Assembly (NCBI GenBank): GCA_029204225.1
Contig: CM055114.1
Coordinates: 12,584,144 to 12,648,143, forward strand
Direction of reading: 5' to 3'
From: Diphasiastrum complanatum
Taxonomy: Eukaryota > Streptophyta > Lycopodiopsida > Lycopodiales > Lycopodiaceae
DNA length: 64,000 nucleotides
Below are positions 39,301 through 46,556 of this stretch, in pieces. Numbering within the stretch: position 1 is the stretch's first letter; every line of letters begins with the position of its first letter. The position numbers and the translations under genes were made by a program. The notes under the pieces were generated by a model. The model did not search any database. It was not told the origin of the DNA and saw nothing but the letters and a program-made list of their open reading frames with translations.

Positions 39301-42300
39301 GAGTGGAACCTGGCAGTAGGCAAAGTAAAAATAGGCACCTGGAGGTAGGAAACAGTCAGAGTATCATGCTCAGGAGAGATGTCTGCCAAAATGTCCTCCA
39401 TAGCTCTCACCATGATTCCTCTGTCGGCACAATCTTCCTCACCCAGCCTTCCCAGTGTGAAGGTCTTTCCCGTGCCTGTCTGGCCATATGCCATAACCGT
39501 GCCATTGTACCCTTCAAGTACACTCTGCATGGAATAATCATTAAGCATTTTGTTGAATGCAATAAGGACCATGACAAAAAAGACATAGCATATTCTTCCA
39601 CAGTTAAAGTGCGTCTAAATTTCCTGTTGAAAACAATGTGCAAGTTGCAACCTGATATCCAGGCTGAAGCCTTCGAATACAGGTATTAAACTTAGGAGAA
39701 AAATGTCTGACATTAGGAAAGTGCATTAAGAAATTAATCCATTTTCATTGTTCAGATGAGGAAAGCAGTTTAGAAGACTATTTCCTTAACCTATAATACG
39801 GTTCCCCTTTGATTCTTGAATGTGATGTTAAAGACGATTGTGGTGACATTTTACATTTGGGCATGAATATATTACTTAAAACCACATTGCCAACCAAAAA
39901 ATAATCTTAGTTCTTGCATAAATGCTGATAGTAAATATGCTTCAAAGGTGTGAAATTGCCTCCATCAAGGGATCATTTTTGAACAAAAATCAACTCGCAA
40001 GCATATGTTGTTTGGCTGTTGATATTTACAAAATATACAGTGTATGCCCATAATCAAACAACCTGATTGACATGGTATACCCTTAATGCTTACCTAGAAA
40101 ATATGTTGCTTTGGTTTTTGACTTGAGATTCTTTCTCTAAATGCCAACACAACCCCTTCTAATATGATACAAACCTCACAAAGTGTTAAACATTTAGATT
40201 CTACCCAAACCGCGGGATATATGAGCTAAACACAATGGTCAACATTTTCCACCTTAGATTTTAATTTGTTTTTGCTGGACTCAACTATGAGAAAAGTACA
40301 TGAGAAGTTAGAATATTAGTAATAAATGTAGAGTAGCATATCCACTTCGTATATAGGGTCGTCCAACATACATGCATAGGCTATAAATTCACCAATCCTC
40401 AGATTTTTATCAGATAAAGAAACTGCTTTCTTGTAACATAGCACATGGCATGCAAAAGAAAGCCCACACAGTAACCCTATGCCATGTCGCACTGATAAAT
40501 GTAAGAAAACTCTATCTCATCATGTCCAGCACAAGCCTGAAGTAAATCTAAAGAAAATAACATCGTTTCAAGTAGAGATCTTCATATAAAGGAATTGCAT
40601 GGAACGACTTGAGTCTTGTACCAACCTCAACAACGGGCTTTGCCACAACTTCGTACACACGTTTCTGAGAAGCTGTCTCGGTCAAGACTTCATCGAACTG
40701 GTATGTCTCACAGTCCCAATTGTTTTTGCGCAGCTTTAATCTTTTCAGCTGCAACACAAAACTTACAATGGCGTCAGACAGTAATTTTCATGAGTACTGC
40801 AAAAGTGATAAAAGTGCTCCCTTTAAAAACTATCATTGGAAACAATCAAGAAGATTCTAAACTATTTAACAAAGTAACTGCATATTACAATGCAAAAGGG
40901 CAAATCGATCACCTCAGGTAAAAGCTCAACGCAATCTGCAAAATCAGCATCAGCAGCTAATTCCTCTGCATTTCGAGGTCTAAGTCTAACAGCTACCCTG
41001 ACCCTTCCTGAGACTGCTCTAGCAAAGAGGAAAAGTAAGCGCCATTGGGAACATCTTGCACCAACAAAGCATTTGACAAAAAGGTCAATAAAAAAGCCAT
41101 TAACTACATACTACAGATTACAGATTTCATTGTTTTCTTAGACCTATTATTTTTCACTAACTTTGAAGTTTAGAGTGGACCATCTATTTAACAAACTGCA
41201 AAGGTCTTAGCCTATGAAAAATTTCCTAGATCAAAACCATGAATTTTGAACCTAGTATGTTGTCAGCTCATTCCAGCCTTTCAATCTCTCGTTGATCTCA
41301 TTCCAAGTTAAGTTGAGGCCATCGATAAGGTAAGGACCAAAATGCTCAAAAGGTATAAATTATATTCAAACAAAGATCTTCTCTAATAACTAAGCACATA
41401 TAGCTATTTCCTTTGATACCATGGCCCGTTGTTATTGTGTCATTTCTTTGTTTTCAACTTGTCTTGCAGGATGTTTTGCTGAATTTTTGTGGAAGCTAGA
41501 ACCTTCTATTGCAGCCAAGCGGGAAGTCATCTCTTTGCTGGAGATTAGAGCCTCAAGTGCCCAAAATCAAGTAAGATTGGTGGGGATACTAGCAGTTCAC
41601 GAATGGTAAATTGAAGCACACCAAGGAAGAAGATTTGGGACAGCCAAGAAGATGTTCTTCAAGTTGGTTTTTTGGGACAGCCACAACCATCTTCCAAAAG
41701 CATCAACCTAGTACGTTCCTTTTGTAAATTCTATGATCTAAGAACACTCACCAAGAGGTAAATTGAATCAGCCAAGAGCTCTCTCTTTATAAGAAGTGTT
41801 TCGGTGTTAGTCACATCTAATTGAAGATCACTTGGTGTAATATTATGTTACTTCTCCATTATAAATCCATTTTTCATAAAACTCGCATCCTAGTGTCAAA
41901 AATAGAAACTTGCACCTTTATATCAAGTTTCTATGGTCTAATGTCAAGTTTAATGTTAAACTTAGACCCTACCAATGTTGTATACCCATTGGGGATTTTT
42001 AATGTTAATTCACCTTGTAAGTTCATGGGCCCCATTTTTAAAAAATCCCCTTTAGAGTCCATACGAGTTTGACACTCCATATTCACTCCTTTGAGGAGTT
42101 ACACTTGATGGCTATTCGATTCATGGGCTGTTGGTGTTTGGCTCTCCATTCTTGAGCCTTTACATCTACCATGTCCCATCTATTTGTATCTCTCCACATT
42201 AGGAGAACATGAGGGATTCATTTGTGCAATATAAGCGTTGAGTTTTCTCTCTCAATTTCAGCTTCCTCTATCTTGAGGATTGTTGTTCTATGGCTGTCTA

Positions 42301-45300
42301 CTATTTTCCAGATTTGAAAGTGTTCAATGTTCTTGATTGTTAGCATTTTACATTCAGCCCCATAGCATTTGAAATCACCTACATTTGGAATCAGAGCAAC
42401 TAAGATCCAATCTCCTCCACACCTGGCTGGTATCAAAAGGTTTCAAAAATTGTAATACCAAGACCCGGCTGGTATTAAAAAAAATATTACCTGCGAGCTC
42501 TATTATAGTATAGTTGTCTATTCTTATATACGAGACCCTCTATGTGCAAGTTCTAACCATTTCGACGACTTCGAGTCCGAGACTGATATTTACTTGTACA
42601 GTTGTCGTTGTACATTATTTCACGACCAAGTACATAGTTTAAATTAAACTAGTCTTGTGAATAAAAGATTAGTTAATCGATTCTTGTAATAAACAAGGAT
42701 CTGTATAAATACATCTCCATTCCGCATTTACCAATGATGCAACAAAGCAAAAGAATTAGCATCCAAGTTACGCCCCATTTTGGCTGCAACATTCATGTTG
42801 TAATCTGACAAGGATTCAGTGTAATATACAAAAACAACACCTTCTTCTATTTGTGTCTAACGTAGAGATGCGTGTGTTGTGATTGTTTACACCTTTCTAT
42901 TTACTTGTCTTAGCTAGTTCACTCAGTTAGATCAGATCACGGACATCTCCGACTCCTCAGTATCTGATCAGACGATGGCTGTCTTTGACGCCTGAGGAAC
43001 CAACGTTTTCATACTGCACTATCACTTTCATTTCTGAATTGAGCTTCATACTCAATTCCACACCCTATCAATCCTCTGCGGTGGATGTGCTCACAATCTG
43101 TCTAAGCACGCAATTATTTCATCGGTCCTTCCTGAGAACGTAGATAACGAGAGAGCTGTTCCACAATCTATTTTTGTGTCTCTTCCTCCGTTCCCGTTCT
43201 CCAACAAGGTGGTATCAGAGCTTACCTCAATAAACCGAGAGGTTATTCTATTTCGATTACTGTCAATTCAATATGTCTCTTACTGGTAACTCTTCATCCA
43301 ACGAAGTTAAAATCATTGATAGATTCAACGGATCTAACTTCTACATCTGGAAATTAAAACTCCGGATGATGCTGATAGATAGAGATCTTTGAGGCCTTCA
43401 ATCAAAGTATTAGTGTTGGAGGCTTACTGATAGACATCCTTCCATTGTGCTTTACGCAACTAACGTCAATCTAAAATATTCATTGATGTAGGCCTATAGG
43501 GCTGCATACAAAGGACTATTAAGACATCCATGAAATTCAAGCACTAGTTTTGAATAGATTTAAACGATAGTTATGCGAAACGTTTCACACCCAATAAACA
43601 AAGCCCCTCGGGAAACGAGAAATGGGATACAAGAAATGGGGAAAAAATAGATACAATGGAAAATTCAAAATATAGCACAAAAACACAATTTAATTGGAGA
43701 TGGATTTTTAGAGGGAAAAAGTTTCAACTAGAAAGAGGATTCGTTTCCAGCTTGAGTCTGAGAGCAATTTGAAGGACCCCCCAACAGGATTATGACCTCC
43801 TTCAAATAGGTTTTTGGCAAGTATTTAGGTATACCTTCAACACTCAGCCCAAGGGTATGCTCAACTTGGGTTACATACACACCTTTCACCTAGCTAGTAG
43901 CTACATTGCAAAGACAAATCCCGTGAATACATTCACGATGCTTCAACAAAGTATTGCCTCCTTGAAAGTTTAAGAAGTCCTCTGAAAGTCCTCTAGCAAA
44001 ATATGCAATAAAAATTGTTGGGCACATTGTCATACTACAGATAAATAGGTTGTGATGTTTGATAATTACCAATTCCTTGTAATTATAACCAATTTCACAT
44101 AGCATAGGGCTGACTTTGTGATGGGCCCAACTGCATTTTTAATACATTTGTAAGATTTGTTAGTCAACAACTATCACAACATAGTCTGGGAGATAACCTC
44201 CAATTTAAGCACCATATCTCCCTATTCATCCATTTTCATTCTTTCACCTTACCATTGATTTTTGAGGCTATTGAGAAACTTAAGATAAATAGAAGATCTC
44301 CAACTTAATCTCTAAAGAAAGGCATGTCCACAGCTTCTTGTCTAAAGCTAACCCAGAACATAACCCACAATTATACTCTCCCATTTTCTCTTAAAAATCT
44401 CAAGTGTTTGTGATTTTTTGAGGGATTTTATCAATTATACTTTGATTCTTCTACATGCATCAAAAATTGAGGACATAATCTCTAATTTCTCTTTTAAACA
44501 TGGCTGAATATGGCTTTTCCAAACTCTCAAGTGATTCTTATAAAAACTACGACAATGGTCATGTGATAGCTATCATTAGCGATTTTATCTTTAAGGGCTC
44601 TCGCATTGGGAACACAAAGTACATATATGGTATGTTATCCATCTATGAGAGTGTACTTCCTACATAATTTATTAATATATGCACTCTTCAAAAACATTTA
44701 AAAATTGCTGTCCAATAAGTGGCGAGTTCGTTAAGACTTCCTTTCCTTTGCTTGAGGTCAAGAGTTCATCAACTCCAATCCAGTACACGAATAAGGACAA
44801 ACAAGAGAAAAAAAAATTTGAATAATCATTTTGCCTCATTTCTTTGAAGTCTACACAAAACTTGTGCACTTTGATGCACAAATCATCCCCCAATGATTTT
44901 GAGCTTGAATTGAAGGACCTTTTCACTTGATCAAAGATAGTTTGACGTCCAAATGAATTTGTGTTCATTCACTGCAATACCATTGATAATTGTGGTAAAT
45001 GTGACTATGCTGCTTAAAAAAAAGAATTTTTCAAGGCAATAATTCCTCAGCCATATGTACGGAGCAATTCTTTATGATTATTTCTCAATACCCTATGTCC
45101 TTAAAGGTGCATGTCACGTGCATCTTTTTCATCTTTGGCTCCATACCATTGCCTTTTTCATAGCCCTCTTGAGGAACAAGTGAAAGATAAGGGGTGACAT
45201 ACTTACAAATGTCTAAGTCCTTGAAGCGAAATTATTAAGGTATAAGTCACTTGAAAAGAAATCCTTTTATCCATATGATGAATGAAGGCTGTATCTTCAA

Positions 45301-46556
45301 CAAGCATTGACAGTTCACAATGGTCTAGATGAGTTTTACCATATTCCCTTAAGAATGGAATTTTTAACCAATCATGAGTGACCAGAAAGGACTAAATTTG
45401 ACACTGATACTACTTGTCCAGAGTGTGAAAGGAGAGCTACATTTGACATTGCATATATGCCTGTGCCAAATATTTCACCCTAGAATCGGTTTAAAAAACT
45501 TGCACACATTTGAAAGTGAATCTTCACAGAGTTATATAAGCCTCTCTAAAAGGGGAAAATAGCTTATAGGATAATGAGGAGCCAAGCAACATGTTTCCAG
45601 GCTTGGCTCCTCGTTTTTCTTTAACACGACCTGCTAAGCATGTCACGAGACACACGGAGACCAATTATGGCATCGGGTGATATCGCCCAGTTGCCATAGC
45701 ATGCTTGCAACAGCCGAGGCTTGTTCAGCTTGAAATTAACATGTTTGTTTAAAAATTCCAGCAAAAAGAGGTTACAAGCCATCTAAAGAAGATCTGCCGA
45801 GGCCTGTTCAGCTCGAAAATAACATGTTTGTTTAAAAATTCCAGCAAGTAGAGGTTACAAGCCATCTAAAGAAGATCTAACTCTTTCTGCTTCCAGTCCA
45901 TTTTATCAGAAAACAACACACTGCTAACAAAATTTGCGCTTTTGAACTGTCAGCAATGAAAATACCTATCATCAGTTAACTATACTTTCTGAAGCCAAAT
46001 AGCAATCAAACAACTTCTAGACCTCAATTATCCTGTCTACAGAACTTGTATGTAGCTGCAAATATGACTACATGACCTAAATGTGTGCCAATCGCCATTT
46101 TAAGAGAATGGCATTAAATCAACGGCGCACAACATCCTCATCTAGCCACGTACAGTACCTTTTAAGGCCACTACTACATCATGCCTGAAGCTTTCATCTA
46201 TTCTAAGAAATCTTTAGAAGGCGTAATAAAGGGTGGGTTGCACTCTAGCGTTATTATAGCGAAGAGCAAACATTGCGTCAAACCGTTATAAACTTCTGGA
46301 GAAGCTTTTCAAAACTAGTAAAAGAGACAGGCGTTTGTAACTGACCTCCTGAATCGTCCTTTCCACTCTTCTGAGCACCTGTGCCGTTTCGCCGTTGGAC
46401 AGAGGAAGAACCAGGAGCAGCAGACTTTGGCCTGGTAGAGGTAGGCGTTAACGCCGTTGGTGAGGATGCAAGCGACTTCATTGAGTTCACAGAAAGAGGT
46501 CTATCCAATCGACTAGCATGCAAGCCGTTTTTGCTGTTGTGGCTTGCAAATGCCAT
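9944..46556 (-). CDS. ARK: armadillo-repeat kinesin (ARK family, ungrouped kinesin), whole gene from ATG to stop, 20 coding exons
   Basis: This is a plus-end type N-terminal-motor kinesin of the plant ARK family. In Arabidopsis ARK proteins act on microtubules in root-hair growth and epidermal morphology (family knowledge). Splicing the 20 exons listed separately gives 2970 nt, 989 residues plus stop, with every junction in phase. Order: Ser-rich N-terminus (1-70); motor (about 72-416) with P-loop GQTGTGKT at 159-166, switch I NTESSRSH at 270-277, switch II DLAGSE at 326-331 and [14 protein letters not shown]; coiled coil (about 417-690); ARM repeats (about 725-935); tail ending LRRLHVTY. This is slightly longer than the roughly 900-940 residues I recall for Arabidopsis ARKs. 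No stop or frameshift was found, so it appears functional. Introns of 5.3, 3.1, 5.6 and 11.4 kb hold transposons, all antisense. Which paralogue (ARK1, 2 or 3) cannot be settled. Confidence 0.93.
10393..10521 (-). CDS. ARK: ARK kinesin exon 19
   Basis: 129 nt, [17 protein letters not shown] to [14 protein letters not shown]. Acceptor TTGCAG, donor ATG|GTATGT. Confidence 0.93.
10801..11295. repeat. degenerate ~62-bp minisatellite in kinesin intron 18, about eight units
   Basis: Units begin near 10801, 10862, 10924, 10987, 11049, 11113, 11180 and 11238. Most carry a core like AACCTAATCGATTCGAATCT followed by a second GATTTGAA or GATTCGAA. The period is 57-67 bp. A stray core also occurs at about 11437. 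A G-rich tract (GGGGGTGGGGGTGGGG) lies at about 11396-11411. Confidence 0.6.
11658..11801 (-). CDS. ARK: ARK kinesin exon 18 (ARM repeat)
   Basis: 144 nt, [17 protein letters not shown] to [16 protein letters not shown]. Acceptor ATCCAG, donor AAG|GTATCT. Confidence 0.93.
12469..12594 (-). CDS. ARK: ARK kinesin exon 17 (ARM repeat)
   Basis: 126 nt, the same length and phase as exon 16, one ARM unit: [16 protein letters not shown] to GAIANLCGN. Acceptor CACAG, donor ATG|GTACTT. Confidence 0.93.
13253..13378 (-). CDS. ARK: ARK kinesin exon 16 (ARM repeat)
   Basis: 126 nt, one ARM-repeat unit: [17 protein letters not shown] to GAIANLAMN. Acceptor AGCAG, donor ATG|GTACAG. Confidence 0.93.
13536..13628 (-). 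CDS. ARK: ARK kinesin exon 15 (first ARM repeat)
   Basis: 93 nt, [18 protein letters not shown] to VVANLAAE. Acceptor TCTCAG, donor AAG|GTGTGT. Confidence 0.92.
13744..13882 (-). CDS. ARK: ARK kinesin exon 14 (linker)
   Basis: 139 nt, Ser/Gly-rich [16 protein letters not shown] to AKLFEQ. Acceptor TTGCAG, donor GG|GTGAGT, phase 1. Confidence 0.9.
14141..14272 (-). CDS. ARK: ARK kinesin exon 13 (coiled coil end)
   Basis: 44 codons, [18 protein letters not shown] to VHVDAEE. Acceptor TAACAG, donor GAG|GTACAA. Confidence 0.88.
14477..14623 (-). CDS. ARK: ARK kinesin exon 12 (coiled coil)
   Basis: 49 codons, [18 protein letters not shown] to TNGITE. Acceptor CTGTAG, donor GAG|GTAAAT. Confidence 0.88.
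15125..15298 (-). CDS. ARK: ARK kinesin exon 11 (coiled coil)
   Basis: 58 codons, [17 protein letters not shown] to CLQQSKE. Acceptor TTTCAG, donor GAG|GTAAGC. It lies across the 11.4-kb transposon-filled intron 10. Confidence 0.88.
15353..15401. repeat. (CT)n microsatellite, 49 bp
   Basis: Uninterrupted CT tract in intron 10, 54 bp upstream (in transcript sense) of the exon 11 acceptor and directly abutting gypsy sequence. Confidence 0.95.
15402..18600 (+). mobile_element. Ty3-gypsy retrotransposon, internally deleted, in kinesin intron 10
   Basis: Order RT, RNase H, integrase, which is the gypsy order. A Pro/Ser-rich gag-like start (ATG at 15436) runs to about 15735 without knuckle or protease, then RT begins: [20 protein letters not shown] (about 16014), frame change at about 16140, [39 protein letters not shown]. 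The catalytic F-x-D-D reads FMDE, so the last Asp is Glu. RNase H shows HTDASKYAI and YTTTE (16890-17030). Integrase has the HHCC zinc region ending CDVCQRF (17560-17670), then WNIDYVGPI and LVSDRGTHF with two catalytic Asp, and a C-terminal part to 18594. Many stops and frame changes. The RT resembles the Tat/Athila side of gypsy elements. LTRs were not found. Antisense to the kinesin. Confidence 0.88.
18601..19105. other. TTAG/TAG-rich noncoding stretch after the gypsy element
   Basis: An extremely high density of TAG, TTAG and AGATTA words in the plus strand excludes long open frames. It may be the 3' untranslated part or LTR remnant of the gypsy element, but no border was found. Confidence 0.4.
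19106..19290 (+). pseudogene. copia reverse-transcriptase fragment
   Basis: Plus-strand [16 protein letters not shown], one stop, then [20 protein letters not shown]: the copia RT palm segment before the catalytic box. It is only about 60 residues long, with no LTR, in kinesin intron 10. Confidence 0.75.
19291..19985. other. intron 10 sequence, nothing recognised
   Basis: Noncoding. The right end becomes pyrimidine-rich before a (CT)n tract at 19986-20027. It may include the 5' untranslated start of the non-LTR element. Confidence 0.3.
20243..21252 (+). pseudogene. LINE ORF1 (coiled-coil nucleic-acid chaperone type)
   Basis: ATG at 20243 begins a Pro/Ala-rich N-terminus with CPACVA-like repeats of ACVA. 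A frame from 20605 then has a coiled coil ([31 protein letters not shown]) and an RRM-like start [12 protein letters not shown], and continues through TAG at 20986 and TAG at 21136 as a basic domain ([14 protein letters not shown]) to TAG at 21250. This is the layout of L1-type ORF1 proteins, which coat the element RNA. The two internal stops make this copy defective. The frame joining 20243 to 20605 was not followed base by base. Confidence 0.65.
21310..24875 (+). pseudogene. LINE ORF2: endonuclease, reverse transcriptase, Cys-rich tail
   Basis: The endonuclease shows VWNCAGI, the catalytic Glu in [19 protein letters not shown], the [17 protein letters not shown] region and SNHSFLYF with the final His. 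Then come [15 protein letters not shown], the RT start [26 protein letters not shown] and the catalytic [11 protein letters not shown]. The C-terminal part has [13 protein letters not shown], a zinc-like motif. In-frame stops: TGA 21781, TGA 22675, TAG 23263. Frameshifts near 23350-23390 and between 24082 and 24261. Roughly 1190 codons overall, a usual ORF2 size. The enzyme would nick target DNA and prime reverse transcription there (family knowledge). It is inactive here. Confidence 0.85.
25056..25118. repeat. (CT)n tail of the LINE copy
   Basis: GACATTAATAAAGCTTTC is followed by (TTTC)n and then a continuous CT run; this is the element's 3' end. Confidence 0.9.
25190..25560 (+). pseudogene. 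second LINE copy, ORF2 C-terminal fragment
   Basis: It is homologous to 24320-24600. It keeps the full zinc-like motif [20 protein letters not shown] and [14 protein letters not shown], where the first copy lacks the eight residues SEDHFLFI. Stops are present. Confidence 0.75.
25835..25935 (+). pseudogene. third LINE copy, short ORF2 fragment
   Basis: The segment AGCATATGAGGATCCACG to ATGTTACTTCTGCAATAGG matches 24520-24595 of the first copy. It is isolated within intron 10. Confidence 0.6.
25936..26668. other. intron 10 donor-side sequence, nothing recognised
   Basis: Noncoding AT-rich sequence between LINE fragments and kinesin exon 10. Confidence 0.4.
26669..26806 (-). CDS. ARK: ARK kinesin exon 10 (coiled coil, GC splice donor)
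   Basis: 46 codons, [18 protein letters not shown] to LQDKKK. Acceptor TCACAG. The best in-phase donor is AAG|GCAAGA, a GC donor; the in-phase GT alternative at 26695 would shorten the exon by nine codons. Confidence 0.75.
26868..27090 (+). mobile_element. 5'-truncated LINE 3' end with (CTT)n(CT)n tail, in kinesin intron 9
   Basis: It matches 24930-25118: TTTGGAGACGTT, CTTGACATGTAC, TATATGCCTTTTGGCAT, GACATTAATAAAGCTTTC, then (CTT)n and (CT)n (27031-27090). About 160 bp of body remains, the usual result of incomplete target-primed reverse transcription. Confidence 0.85.
27094..27315. mobile_element. MITE-like inverted-repeat element
   Basis: 27111-27150 (TTGGGGAGAAATATTAC..CAT.GGATGAC) is repeated in inverse orientation at 27258-27299. 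A third, partial direct copy lies inside at about 27190-27225 (TAGGGAGAAACATTGCACC). The outer arms continue as CACATCTAG on both sides into CT/CA microsatellites. No coding capacity, about 220 bp. Confidence 0.7.
27380..27600 (+). promoter_or_regulatory. fossil promoter-like segment in kinesin intron 9
   Basis: In order: a G-box in GGTCCACGTGTG (about 27384-27395), a second in GGACACGTGTC (about 27438), TATATATA (about 27491), then two TAGGGTTT telo-box words (about 27540 and 27560) as found in many plant leader regions. No coding exon follows on the plus strand. It probably came in with a transposed segment. Confidence 0.35.
27934..28146 (-). CDS. ARK: ARK kinesin exon 9 (neck and coiled-coil start)
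   Basis: 71 codons, [19 protein letters not shown] then heptad-rich sequence to SKLAAALE. Acceptor ATGCAG, donor GAA|GTGAGT. Confidence 0.92.
28147..29472. other. kinesin intron 8, nothing recognised
   Basis: 1326 bp of AT-rich noncoding sequence between exons 8 and 9. Confidence 0.5.
29473..29561 (-). CDS. ARK: ARK kinesin exon 8 (motor end)
   Basis: 89 nt, [20 protein letters not shown] to FGQR. Acceptor GTACAG, donor AGA|GTAAGT. It follows the 5.6-kb intron 7. Confidence 0.93.
30996..31205. repeat. tandem repeat of about 110 bp, two units, in kinesin intron 7
   Basis: The unit GTATC.TGTGAT..GGTCAGTACATGCAT..CCAAAGCTTCACA..CTTGTTATG..TGAG occurs at 30996-31109 and 31112-31205. Each unit ends with AGTGTCATGCAGCAA, itself doubled in the first. 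Confidence 0.75.
32099..33290 (+). mobile_element. hAT-type DNA transposon fossil (BED zinc finger and DUF659)
   Basis: 32099-32500 encodes [12 protein letters not shown] and a BED finger ([20 protein letters not shown], then KCEKAP), then a basic linker GPTRKRGRA. One extra T in a T7 run (about 32497-32503) shifts the frame. The other frame continues [13 protein letters not shown], has TAA at 32629, and runs as a DUF659/RNase-H-like region to 33264: [17 protein letters not shown] with the first catalytic Asp, [21 protein letters not shown]. The C-terminal hAT dimerisation domain and both terminal repeats are missing. The protein would bind transposon ends and catalyse cut-and-paste. It lies in kinesin intron 7, antisense. 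Confidence 0.88.
33395..33531 (+). mobile_element. old LINE 3' end
   Basis: TTTGGAAACGAATTTATGC, GAGATGTACTCC, TTATGTACCTCTTGGTACC and GACAGTATTAAAGCTTTC then TTCCTTCCTCTC match the 3' ends at 24930 and 26875 with many differences. It is a diverged third tail of the same family, in intron 7. Confidence 0.6.
33727..33752. repeat. (GTGAT)n short tandem repeat
   Basis: About five units of a 5-bp word in kinesin intron 7. Confidence 0.9.
33753..35209. other. kinesin intron 7, donor-side part, nothing recognised
   Basis: Noncoding on both strands by eye. A minus-strand open frame at 34051-34305 has an acidic end but no recognisable motif, and I do not call it. Confidence 0.4.
35210..35359 (-). 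CDS. ARK: ARK kinesin exon 7
   Basis: 150 nt, [17 protein letters not shown] to [10 protein letters not shown], the motor's microtubule-binding helix region. Acceptor GAGCAG, donor GAG|GTAATG. Confidence 0.93.
35687..35852 (-). CDS. ARK: ARK kinesin exon 6 (switch II)
   Basis: 166 nt, [10 protein letters not shown] to [12 protein letters not shown]. Acceptor TTGCAG, donor CTG|GTCAGT, phase 1. Confidence 0.93.
36044..36265 (-). CDS. ARK: ARK kinesin exon 5 (switch I)
   Basis: 74 codons from [10 protein letters not shown] to [12 protein letters not shown]. Acceptor AACAG, donor CTG|GTGAGC. Confidence 0.93.
36266..39338. other. kinesin intron 4, AATCGG-rich repeat relic, no gene
   Basis: 3073 bp. 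The words AATCGGCTGATTC and CGATTTGAA occur near 38030-38100 and again near 38980-39060, suggesting a degraded repeat between them. No transposase motif was seen. Confidence 0.35.
39339..39524 (-). CDS. ARK: ARK kinesin exon 4 (P-loop)
   Basis: 62 codons holding the ATP-binding GQTGTGKT and [13 protein letters not shown]. Acceptor ATGCAG, donor CAG|GTGCCT. Confidence 0.93.
40626..40748 (-). CDS. ARK: ARK kinesin exon 3
   Basis: 41 codons, [11 protein letters not shown] to VVAKPVVE, with FDEVL strand of the motor. Acceptor TTGCAG, donor GAG|GTTGGT. Confidence 0.9.
40913..41013 (-). CDS. ARK: ARK kinesin exon 2 (motor start)
   Basis: Encodes [14 protein letters not shown], the first motor strand, to ELLPE. 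The acceptor is ambiguous: CAG before 41013 or AG before 41016 (NAGNAG), differing by one alanine codon. Donor GAG|GTGATC. Confidence 0.85.
42451..43209 (+). repeat. copia 5' LTR in kinesin intron 1
   Basis: The stretch ends at the primer-binding site at 43210. A TATAAATA box lies at 42713. The left border is taken at TGTAATACC (42451) but is uncertain. No second LTR is present in the window. Confidence 0.6.
43210..43221 (+). other. primer-binding site for tRNA-iMet
   Basis: TGGTATCAGAGC, as at 3588; it marks the start of the internal region of a plus-strand copia element. Confidence 0.85.
43273..43392 (+). pseudogene. copia gag N-terminus
   Basis: ATG at 43273 begins 39 codons with [20 protein letters not shown], the conserved start of copia Gag, ending at TGA 43390. 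The rest of the element is lost. It is antisense in kinesin intron 1. Confidence 0.8.
43393..45575. other. kinesin intron 1, nothing recognised
   Basis: No motif, LTR or transposase was found in this 2.2-kb stretch. Confidence 0.4.
45576..45612. repeat. perfect 12-bp inverted repeat
   Basis: GAGGAGCCAAGC at 45576-45587 and GCTTGGCTCCTC at 45601-45612, 13-nt loop, in kinesin intron 1. Confidence 0.9.
45713..45878. repeat. 83-bp tandem duplication in kinesin intron 1
   Basis: 45713-45795 and 45796-45878 are adjacent, equal in length and differ at few positions; both begin GCCGAGGC and end AGAAGATCT. Confidence 0.9.
46346..46556 (-). CDS. ARK: ARK kinesin exon 1 (start codon)
   Basis: ATG at 46556-46554 starts [12 protein letters not shown], a Ser/Thr/Pro-rich N-terminal arm of 70 residues. 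Donor GAG|GTCAGT at 46345; the last codon is split after its first base. Confidence 0.85.

Noticed and set aside
44672-44968. 98-codon open frame in kinesin intron 1
   Set aside because: No recognisable domain, and no start or splice context was supported.
45576-45640. Rho-independent terminator
   Set aside because: The hairpin followed by T-rich sequence has the right look, but this is a plant nuclear intron and the call would make no sense.
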